Shown here: one piece after another, positions 1 to 5,115 of the stretch
Numbering within the stretch: position 1 is the stretch's first letter
How the letters are laid out: every line of letters begins with the position of its first letter
Origin: Clostridia bacterium
Lineage (GTDB): Bacteria; Bacillota; Clostridia; Christensenellales; CAG-1252
Direction: 5' to 3'
DNA length: 5,115 nucleotides
NCBI GenBank assembly: GCA_017615495.1
Contig: JAGAAA010000137.1
Location: 1-5,115 of the forward strand
Position numbers and translations under genes: made by a program
The notes under the pieces: generated by a model
Told to the model about the DNA's origin: nothing
Seen by the model: only the letters and a program-made list of their open reading frames with translations
Database searches by the model: none

Positions 1-1
1 G

Positions 2-1441
2 AAGCAGCAGCTCAAAGAGGAAGCAGAGCTGAAGCTCGAAGCCCTCAGGCAAGCGAAGAAGGACGCCAAGGAGGCGGAGATCCGTCGCAAGCAGGAGGAA
101 AAGGAGCGCATCCGCGCCCAAAAGGAAGCGGAAAAGGCGGCAAAGCAAGCGCAAAAGGAAGAAGCGGAGCGCATCCGCAGGGAAAAGCGCGAGATGCACG
201 ACAGGATCGTACGCGCGGAAGAAAGATTGATGCGTTTGCGTTTGTGCCAAGAAGAAGCGGAGATGGAAAAGCGTCTTGCCGCCGAAAAGGAGCGTTTGGA
301 AGCGATCCAACGTTCCGAAGAAGAAAGAATGGAAACCGAGCGTCAACTCCTTGCGGAGCAGCTTGAGAGAGAGAAGGCGATGACCTACATCGCGCCCATC
401 GAGGGCGAAGCCCTCCTCTTGCTCCGTAAAAAGGAGATCCGCAAGATCGAGGAGATGCGTCGCGATCAGGAAAACACGATGCAGCAACTCATCGCCACCC
501 ACTATTCCGATATGGAAGCGCAACAAAAGCAAGCCATCATCGATATGGAAGAGCTCGCTCAACTTATCAACTTTGATAACGTGGCTGTTTCCGAGCAGGA
601 GCGCGCCGAAGCGATGCAGGCGGAAGACGTCAACGTGTTGACCTACGGTAAGGAAAAGATCAACGACATCTTAAACGACAAGAGCACGCCGGCGGAACTC
701 GAGCAGGAGAAGGAAAACGCCGTGGCGCCCACGCCCGAAGTGGGAGATTACGGCTACAGCGAGCTTGGACAGGATGCGGAAGAAGTCGTCTTTGAATTCG
801 TTCCCGAAGCGGAGCCCGAAGAAGCGCCCGCAGAGGAAGCCGAAGTCACCGAAGAAGAAGCTAAGGAAGCCACCGTCGGCGACGAAATGGAAGCCACCGA
901 AGAAGCTGAGGACGATTGGAGCTTTATCGACAGTTTGGACGTAGACCAGGCAGCTGCTCCGTCCGAGCAAGTGGCGGCGCCCAAGATCATCACGCCGGAG
1001 GACCGCGAGAACACCGCGACCACCGCAAAGGAAAGACGCGAACTCAAGAAGCAACGCAAGCTCGAAGAAAAAGTGAGAAAGGCGGATGAAAGGCACCGCC
1101 GCGAATTGGAAAAGAAGGAGCGCAAGGAGCGTCTCAAGAAGCTCGAGGAGGAAAACAAGGCGGCAGCCGCGTCACGTTTTGCGCCGACTTCGCCCAAAAA
1201 GTCCGCCAATCCGTATACGCCCTCCGCGCAGGAGATCCTGGCTCCCAAGCCCGCGCCTCAGCAGCCTGAGGCGACCAAGGCGGCACCTGAGACCACTGTC
1301 AAGGCTTCGGGCGGCGTCGCGGCAAACGGAGCGGCTCGTCCGCGCACCTTTATCCCGCGTTCTTATACGCCTATCTCCGTCACGCCCGACAACGTGCACG
1401 ACGTGCTTGGCGATAAGAAGAAGGACAAAAAGGACAAGTAA
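2..1441 (+). CDS. Coiled-coil, highly charged protein of unknown function (5' end missing)
   Basis: The frame is open from the left edge to TAA at 1439-1441, giving 479 visible residues. An ATG at 194 is internal: coding-like sequence of the same composition precedes it without a stop, so the true start lies outside the window. Visible residues 1-127 are an almost continuous Glu/Lys/Arg/Ala coiled coil; ERIR recurs at 35-38 and 56-59, exactly three heptads apart. A Pro/Gly break (YIAPIEG, about 129-135) is followed by a second helical stretch to about 190. Residues 259-309 are an acidic Glu/Ala linker, 341-390 a second basic coiled coil, and 391-464 a Pro/Ala/Thr-rich, probably disordered segment. 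The protein ends in KDKKDK. I see no membrane segment, signal peptide, LPXTG motif or catalytic motif in this part. A scaffold or cytoskeletal role is possible, but composition alone cannot establish it. The gene is followed after 46 bases by a signal peptidase gene and is probably co-transcribed with it. That it is coding is secure; its function is unknown. Confidence 0.85.
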   Translation, partial: KQQLKEEAELKLEALRQAKKDAKEAEIRRKQEEKERIRAQKEAEKAAKQAQKEEAERIRREKREMHDRIVRAEERLMRLRLCQEEAEMEKRLAAEKERLEAIQRSEEERMETERQLLAEQLEREKAMTYIAPIEGEALLLLRKKEIRKIEEMRRDQENTMQQLIATHYSDMEAQQKQAIIDMEELAQLINFDNVAVSEQERAEAMQAEDVNVLTYGKEKINDILNDKSTPAELEQEKENAVAPTPEVGDYGYSELGQDAEEVVFEFVPEAEPEEAPAEEAEVTEEEAKEATVGDEMEATEEAEDDWSFIDSLDVDQAAAPSEQVAAPKIITPEDRENTATTAKERRELKKQRKLEEKVRKADERHRRELEKKERKERLKKLEEENKAAAASRFAPTSPKKSANPYTPSAQEILAPKPAPQQPEATKAAPETTVKASGGVAANGAARPRTFIPRSYTPISVTPDNVHDVLGDKKKDKKDK

Positions 1442-1449
1442 TGTTCAAA

Positions 1450-1473
1450 GAGAGGCGGCGTAAACCGCCTCTT
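1450..1473 (+). terminator. GC-rich intercistronic hairpin, weak terminator or attenuator
   Basis: AGAGGCGG (1451-1458) pairs perfectly with CCGCCTCT (1465-1472) around a six-base loop CGTAAA, and a G-T wobble (1450/1473) can extend the stem. It begins nine bases after the stop codon of the coiled-coil gene. The bases that follow (TAGTCAATAG) are not a U-tract, so efficient intrinsic termination is unlikely. Partial termination, RNA 3'-end protection or processing between the two genes is more plausible. The stem sequence nearly matches that of the terminator at 2246-2263. Confidence 0.5.
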
Positions 1474-1480
1474 AGTCAAT

Positions 1481-1485
1481 AGAGG
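1481..1485 (+). promoter_or_regulatory. Ribosome binding site of the signal peptidase gene, unusually close to ATG
   Basis: AGAGG lies only two bases before the ATG at 1488, closer than the usual five to nine. Either initiation there is weak or coupled to the upstream gene, or the true start is the in-frame GTG at 1506, preceded at five bases by GAGAAGG (1494-1500). The site is complementary to CCTCT at 1468-1472 in the hairpin's 3' arm. Confidence 0.4.
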
Positions 1486-1487
1486 AT

Positions 1488-2240
1488 ATGGAAGAGAAGG
1501 AAATTGTGCAACAAACGCCTGCCGAGGCGCCCGCCAAGGAGGTCAAAAAGTCCACAAAGTGGAAGAAGATCGTCGGTGCGATTTTGACCGTGATCCTCTT
1601 TGTCATTTTGACCCTTTGCGTCGTGGTGGTCGTGCGGGTCAAGAGCTCCAAAAAGCCCTTCCTTTTCGGTTACGCCACCTTCTTCGTGGTGTCGGGTTCG
1701 ATGGAACCCACCATCAAAGTGGGAGAAGTCATCTTGGTGGAGAAGGTATCCTCGCCGGATGAGCTCAAGAAAGGGGATATCATCACTTTCCGCGGCAAAG
1801 GCGGGGTGATCGACGGCAAGATCGTCACGCATAGGATCATCAGCGAAGGCGTCGTGGACGGGCAGATCGTCACTTGCGGCGACGCCAATCACAACATTGC
1901 CGACACCCCCATCACTTACGACGACGTCATCGGCAAATATGCCAAAACATCCGCATTTTTGACGACGGTTTATGCCGTGTTTACCAGCAAGTACGGCTTC
2001 TTGTTCATCGTGGTCATACCACTGTTGATCTTGCTTGTCGTGCAGATAGCAAACTTCCGCAAAGCTTGTAGGATGGATAAGGACGGCAAACTCCCCGAAG
2101 AAAAAACGGAAGAGGAGATCAAGGAACAAGCGATCAAAGAAAAGGAAGAAGAGCTCAAGCGCAAAGCCGTGGAGGAATACCTCGCAAGCAAAAAGCGCAT
2201 CGAGATGGCGGAGCGAGAAAAGAAAAACAAACGGAAATAA
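1488..2240 (+). CDS. SipW/archaeal-type signal peptidase I (Ser/His, family S26B)
   Basis: This 250-residue integral membrane protease should remove signal peptides from exported preproteins on the outer face of the membrane. A charged N-terminus (1-28) precedes one membrane segment (about 29-49). Next comes the S26 catalytic core: VVSGSMEPT holds the nucleophile Ser71, and GKIVTHRI places His115 where classical bacterial enzymes have the general-base Lys. GDANHNIAD (131-139) is the conserved box E, with Asp132 and Asp139. A second membrane segment spans about 171-188. Ser/His chemistry is known for the ER signal peptidase SEC11, archaeal enzymes and Bacillus SipW, so this is not the housekeeping Ser/Lys type. 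The C-terminal 50-60 residues form a Glu/Lys-rich, predicted helical tail, probably cytoplasmic, longer than the minimal family needs. SipW relatives often process TasA- or camelysin-like substrates, but none is encoded in the window. ATG 1488 is kept as start because it includes the whole N-terminus; GTG 1506 is an alternative. I leave the symbol empty because orthology to sipW is not shown. Confidence 0.92.
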   Translation: MEEKEIVQQTPAEAPAKEVKKSTKWKKIVGAILTVILFVILTLCVVVVVRVKSSKKPFLFGYATFFVVSGSMEPTIKVGEVILVEKVSSPDELKKGDIITFRGKGGVIDGKIVTHRIISEGVVDGQIVTCGDANHNIADTPITYDDVIGKYAKTSAFLTTVYAVFTSKYGFLFIVVIPLLILLVVQIANFRKACRMDKDGKLPEEKTEEEIKEQAIKEKEEELKRKAVEEYLASKKRIEMAEREKKNKRK

Positions 2241-2244
2241 AGCC

Positions 2245-2271
2245 GAGGCGGAAGATCCCGCCTTTTTCTTT
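2245..2271 (+). terminator. Intrinsic (rho-independent) terminator after the signal peptidase gene
   Basis: AGGCGG (2246-2251) pairs with CCGCCT (2258-2263) around the six-base loop AAGATC, and a G-T wobble can extend the base. The run TTTTTCTTT follows directly. It starts about five bases after the TAA of the signal peptidase gene, so it should end the transcript covering the coiled-coil and peptidase genes. There is no matching A-rich run on the 5' side, so it looks one-directional. Confidence 0.88.
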
Positions 2272-2282
2272 AGGAATCTTTT

Positions 2283-2313
2283 TTGTGATAAACGTACGAA
2301 AATAGAGTATAAT
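2283..2313 (+). promoter_or_regulatory. Probable vegetative (sigma-A type) promoter of the ABC-FtsX gene
   Basis: A perfect TATAAT -10 box lies at 2308-2313. The best -35 candidate is TTGTGA at 2283-2288, four of six matches to TTGACA, with a rather long 19-base spacer. No extended -10 TGn is present. The site sits in an AT-rich stretch between the terminator and the ribosome binding site, so transcription would begin near 2320 and leave a leader of roughly 25 bases. The -35 assignment is weak, so an activator may help; no operator repeat is visible. Confidence 0.65.
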
Positions 2314-2327
2314 TAAAAAAGCAAAAA

Positions 2328-2334
2328 AAGGAGG
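2328..2334 (+). promoter_or_regulatory. Strong Shine-Dalgarno of the ABC-FtsX gene
   Basis: AAGGAGG is a near-complete match to the 16S rRNA anti-Shine-Dalgarno. It lies 12 bases before ATG 2347, somewhat farther than usual. No other ATG, GTG or TTG lies between them in a suitable position, so the ATG at 2347 is the start. It also fits the family, since the ABC domain begins directly with MLEVKNLTKVY. Confidence 0.8.
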
Positions 2335-2346
2335 CAACCACAACTC

Positions 2347-5115
2347 ATGCTAGAAGTAAAAAACCTAACGAAGGTCTATTCCAGCAAAGGCGGGGTGTCC
2401 GTCAAGGCGCTCGACGACGTTTCCGTCGTCTTCCCCGAAACCGGAATGGTGTTCCTTCTCGGTAAGAGCGGTTCGGGTAAATCCACGCTTTTGAACGTCG
2501 CGGGCGGCTTGGACAAGCCGGACGACGGCGAGATCATCGTCAAAGGAAAAAGCAGTAAGGAATTTTCCGCTTCCGACTTTGACAGCTACCGCAACACCTT
2601 CATCGGCTTCGTTTTCCAAGAGTACAACATCTTAAACGAATTTACCATCGAACAAAACATCGCGCTTGCGTTGCAGCTGCAAAGCAAGCCCAACGACAAA
2701 AAGGCGGTGGCGGCGCTTTTGGAGCAAGTGGATCTTGCGGATTACGGCAAGCGCAAGCCCAACACCCTTTCCGGCGGTCAAAAGCAAAGGGTCGCTATCG
2801 CGCGCGCACTTATTAAGGAACCCGAGATCATCATGGCGGACGAGCCTACCGGCGCGTTGGACTCCACCACCGGTAAACAAGTTTTGGATACCTTGAAAAA
2901 GCTTTCCGAAAAGAAGCTTGTCATCGTTGTTTCGCACGATAGGGAATTTGCCGAGTACTACGGCGACCGTATCATCGAGCTGAAGGACGGCAAGATCATT
3001 TCGGATGTCAGCAAGGTCTACAACACCCCCGCCACGCTTTCTGGTGAAGCGATCAATGAACTTGAAGAGATAAAAGAGCCGGAAAACGTCTCCTTGATCT
3101 CTGAAAACACCATCGCCATCAAAGACGCCGAAGCCTTGACCGACGACGAATTGAAAAAGATCGGTCAAATCCTTCGCGGGCAAAAGGGCGAAGTCATCAT
3201 TTCGGCGGACCAAAACGACATCTCCGGCGTCAAGCGCGCCTGTAAGATCAACGAAAACGGCAGCAAGGAATCCTTTAAGGAGACCGAACGCATTGAGACC
3301 AAAGAGTATGACGGCAGCAAGACCAAGTTCATCAAGTCGCGCTTGCCGATGAGCCGCGCCATCAAGATGGGCGCAAGCGGCTTGAAGAGCAAACCGTTCC
3401 GCTTGATCTTCACCATTCTGCTTTCCGTGGCGGCGTTCGTTTTGTTTGGCGTGGTCAGCACCTTTATGCTGTACGACCCCAATTACTCGGTTTCCGAAGC
3501 GATGAAAGAAACCAATTATCCTGCGGCGACCATTTCCAAGAGTTACAATACCAAGGTCACGTGTTATAGTGTGGATAGTGACGGAAAGCGTGAATTCGAT
3601 TACGATTATGATAACGATTATACCACGCGTTTTGGCGCTTCCGAAGTGGCAACGAGGAGCAAGGATGGCTTGGATTTCGCCGGCGTTTTCAATTTTACCG
3701 ATAATCCCTATCAGAATAGTGAAGTAGGAGAGATCAAGTTGGTTTCCGGTATGCAATACGTTACGCCTACGCTTTCGCAAAACGATCAAAACTATTATAT
3801 CGTTGCAGGAGCGGTGGGCTTTTCCGATTGCGGCGCCGAGTATATGTCGCGTAACGGGTTTAGCTTGATCGCAGGCGCTTACCCGACGGCGGCTACGGAA
3901 ATTGCGATCCCTTCATACCTTGCCGAGCTTTTTGTAAACGAGGAAGAGGGCGGTTATCGGACGGTCAACGACCTCGTCGGAAAGAAGGCGATGTTTGGCT
4001 TTAATCCTATCAATAGCGAAGTGTTTACGATCGTCGGCGTTTATAACGTGGGCGCGATCCCCGAAAAATACGCCGCGTTGAAGGAAGGCCCCGGCTCGCC
4101 CAATCATGTTAACGATAAGGATAGGGAAAAACTTCAAAACGACTTCAAGAACTATTTGACCAACGGGTTCCATCTCGTGGTTTTTGTTACACCGGAATTC
4201 TACGAAGCGTATAAGGACAGAATTTCCTCAAATAGCGGCTATTCTTCGTATATTCAGCAAGAGAATTACAAGAGCATTTATTTTAGCCCTTATGAAATCA
4301 ATGGGGACGTTAACGTCGGCGATCAACAATGCGGTGTGTATACCGAAAAAACGCGCAACATTTACGGCGAAAACAACTTCCAATTCTACGATCTGCAGGG
4401 CAATGGCGTTACTTATAGCGAGCAGACGGGCGTTTATCTTTCCAAACAGCGCTACAATGACGCTAAGCGTTCGATCGTCGAGAATTATTTTTGGAAGATC
4501 GAATCCAAAACGAAGTACGTCAAAGGCGCGGAAGATGCGTATGGCGACACCGCCTTCCAAAGCAAGCTATACAACTCAAAGGACAATGGGTATAGCGCAA
4601 GACTTGAGTTTATTGAGGATTGGCAGGGGCAGATCTTTAACAGATACTTCCTCTTCCTTATGGCGCGTCAACTCGTTAATTCGGGCGAATCTCAGTATGC
4701 GAGTGGCAGTTTTAACACCGCATATCAGGCGATAGAGCGCTACTGTTACAACAACAACGATGACGCCGATCGTCCGACCGAAGCGATGTGGACGACGTTG
4801 CAAACCACCGTGGAGCAGAACGTTACGGAAGCTGTAAAATACTCTTGCGTGATCGAACTTTTCCGCGACTGCGGATATTGGGGCGAGATTTTCCCGGACA
4901 GAAGCGAAGATGACGTTATTAATAATTTAAGATGGGGTGCTCTTTCTCCGGAAGAGGTGACCGCCATTAAAGCGGAAGTAAACGCCTTTATGACGTCCAA
5001 AGGGTATGCCGACCTTAATGCAACAGCGCCGTTTGCTTTGTTGCAAGGCGCGCTTTCATTTTCCAATAGGAGCGTTTACTACGTTGATAAAAACAACAAC
5101 AAAGGTTCGATCCCC
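2347..5115 (+). CDS. Fused ABC ATPase and MacB/FtsX-type permease with giant ectodomain (3' end missing)
   Basis: The frame runs without a stop from ATG 2347 to the right edge: 923 residues, C-terminus outside the window. Residues 1-220 are a complete LolD/MacB/BceA-type ATPase: Walker A GKSGSGKST (39-47), Q-loop Gln91, signature LSGGQ (141-145), Walker B IIMADEP (161-167) with Glu166, D-loop ALD (170-172) and H-loop His197. All key residues are present, so ATP hydrolysis is expected. A hydrophilic linker (about 221-335) leads to KMGASGLKSKPFRL (341-354) and one membrane segment (about 351-375). The rest, 376-923, is extracellular with no further membrane span. It contains MacB-PCD-like wording: IAGAYPTAATEIAIPSYLAE (508-527), VNDLVGKKAMF (540-550) and FTIVGVYNVGAIP (560-572). 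The family transmits ATPase motion to outside domains to extrude or release lipids, peptides or antibiotics, or to control cell-wall hydrolases; the substrate here cannot be read. Three further membrane segments should lie beyond the window. The ectodomain is far larger than the roughly 200-300 residues typical of BceB or MacB, and richer in AT-ending codons than the ATPase part. Confidence 0.93.
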   Translation, partial: MLEVKNLTKVYSSKGGVSVKALDDVSVVFPETGMVFLLGKSGSGKSTLLNVAGGLDKPDDGEIIVKGKSSKEFSASDFDSYRNTFIGFVFQEYNILNEFTIEQNIALALQLQSKPNDKKAVAALLEQVDLADYGKRKPNTLSGGQKQRVAIARALIKEPEIIMADEPTGALDSTTGKQVLDTLKKLSEKKLVIVVSHDREFAEYYGDRIIELKDGKIISDVSKVYNTPATLSGEAINELEEIKEPENVSLISENTIAIKDAEALTDDELKKIGQILRGQKGEVIISADQNDISGVKRACKINENGSKESFKETERIETKEYDGSKTKFIKSRLPMSRAIKMGASGLKSKPFRLIFTILLSVAAFVLFGVVSTFMLYDPNYSVSEAMKETNYPAATISKSYNTKVTCYSVDSDGKREFDYDYDNDYTTRFGASEVATRSKDGLDFAGVFNFTDNPYQNSEVGEIKLVSGMQYVTPTLSQNDQNYYIVAGAVGFSDCGAEYMSRNGFSLIAGAYPTAATEIAIPSYLAELFVNEEEGGYRTVNDLVGKKAMFGFNPINSEVFTIVGVYNVGAIPEKYAALKEGPGSPNHVNDKDREKLQNDFKNYLTNGFHLVVFVTPEFYEAYKDRISSNSGYSSYIQQENYKSIYFSPYEINGDVNVGDQQCGVYTEKTRNIYGENNFQFYDLQGNGVTYSEQTGVYLSKQRYNDAKRSIVENYFWKIESKTKYVKGAEDAYGDTAFQSKLYNSKDNGYSARLEFIEDWQGQIFNRYFLFLMARQLVNSGESQYASGSFNTAYQAIERYCYNNNDDADRPTEAMWTTLQTTVEQNVTEAVKYSCVIELFRDCGYWGEIFPDRSEDDVINNLRWGALSPEEVTAIKAEVNAFMTSKGYADLNATAPFALLQGALSFSNRSVYYVDKNNNKGSIP

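Noticed and set aside
103..178. The 13-base direct repeat GGAGCGCATCCGC as a possible regulatory or mobile repeat
   Set aside because: Both copies are in frame and encode ERIR in the same coiled coil exactly 21 codons apart, so protein-level heptad repetition explains them.
194..196. ATG 194 as the start of the first gene
   Set aside because: The same frame is open to the left edge with identical coiled-coil composition, heptad spacing crosses the ATG, and no good ribosome binding site precedes it.
671..1248. Two overlapping - strand frames of 141 and 164 codons
   Set aside because: They are antisense to low-complexity Glu/Lys/Ala codons of the coiled-coil gene and give Phe/Leu- or Ser-rich sequence typical of shadows, not membrane proteins.
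1086..1463. A 125-codon + strand frame rich in Arg, Pro and Ser
   Set aside because: It is an out-of-frame reading of the second coiled coil and Pro/Ala tail of the first gene; the Arg/Pro richness comes from the shifted GC-rich codons.
1476..2129. A 217-codon open frame on the - strand
   Set aside because: It is antisense to the signal peptidase gene, which has the catalytic Ser and His motifs. The antisense product is rich in His/Asp from reverse-complemented codons and has no ribosome binding site that I can see.
2271..2346. A possible riboswitch or leader-peptide attenuator before the ABC-FtsX gene
   Set aside because: The leader from the predicted start site is only about 25 bases and contains no paired elements beyond the upstream terminator.
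2632..3789. A 385-codon open frame on the - strand
   Set aside because: It lies entirely antisense to the ABC-FtsX gene, whose + strand frame carries all ABC motifs in order. Its translation shows no recognisable domain and is explained by codon bias of the sense gene.
4184..4735. A 183-codon + strand frame inside the ectodomain region
   Set aside because: It overlaps the ABC-FtsX frame, which stays open throughout and continues the MacB-like sequence, so no frameshift into this frame is needed.

Overview
The window looks like chromosomal DNA from a Bacillota bacterium, most likely an uncultured Clostridia-type organism. The pointers are a strong AGGAGG-type ribosome binding site, a perfect TATAAT -10 box, a compact intrinsic terminator, a SipW/archaeal-type signal peptidase, and a fused ABC-FtsX transporter whose linker wording I associate with that group. 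No finer placement is supported. All three genes lie on the + strand and coding density is high. I see no mobile element, CRISPR array, tRNA or rRNA.

Layout: (1) 2-1441, the 3' part of a long, highly charged coiled-coil protein of unknown function, already open at the left edge. (2) 1442-1487, a short gap with a GC-rich hairpin and a ribosome binding site very close to the next start. (3) 1488-2240, a small membrane signal peptidase of the Ser/His (SipW/ER/archaeal) type with a charged cytoplasmic tail. (4) 2241-2346, a clear intrinsic terminator followed by a promoter and a strong Shine-Dalgarno. (5) 2347 to the right edge, one uninterrupted frame of 923 codons encoding an ABC ATPase fused to a MacB/FtsX-type permease half, cut off inside a very large extracellular domain.

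Genes 1 and 2 are probably co-transcribed and end at the terminator near 2260. The ABC-FtsX gene then starts its own unit. The signal peptidase and the transporter both act at the membrane and outer surface, but nothing in the window shows that they share a pathway. No TasA-, camelysin- or pilin-like substrate of the peptidase is visible. The points most worth following are the oversized ectodomain and its changed codon use, the charged tail on the peptidase beside a similarly composed coiled-coil protein, and the near-identical hairpin stems after genes 1 and 2. I do not see convincing evidence of a wholly new system.
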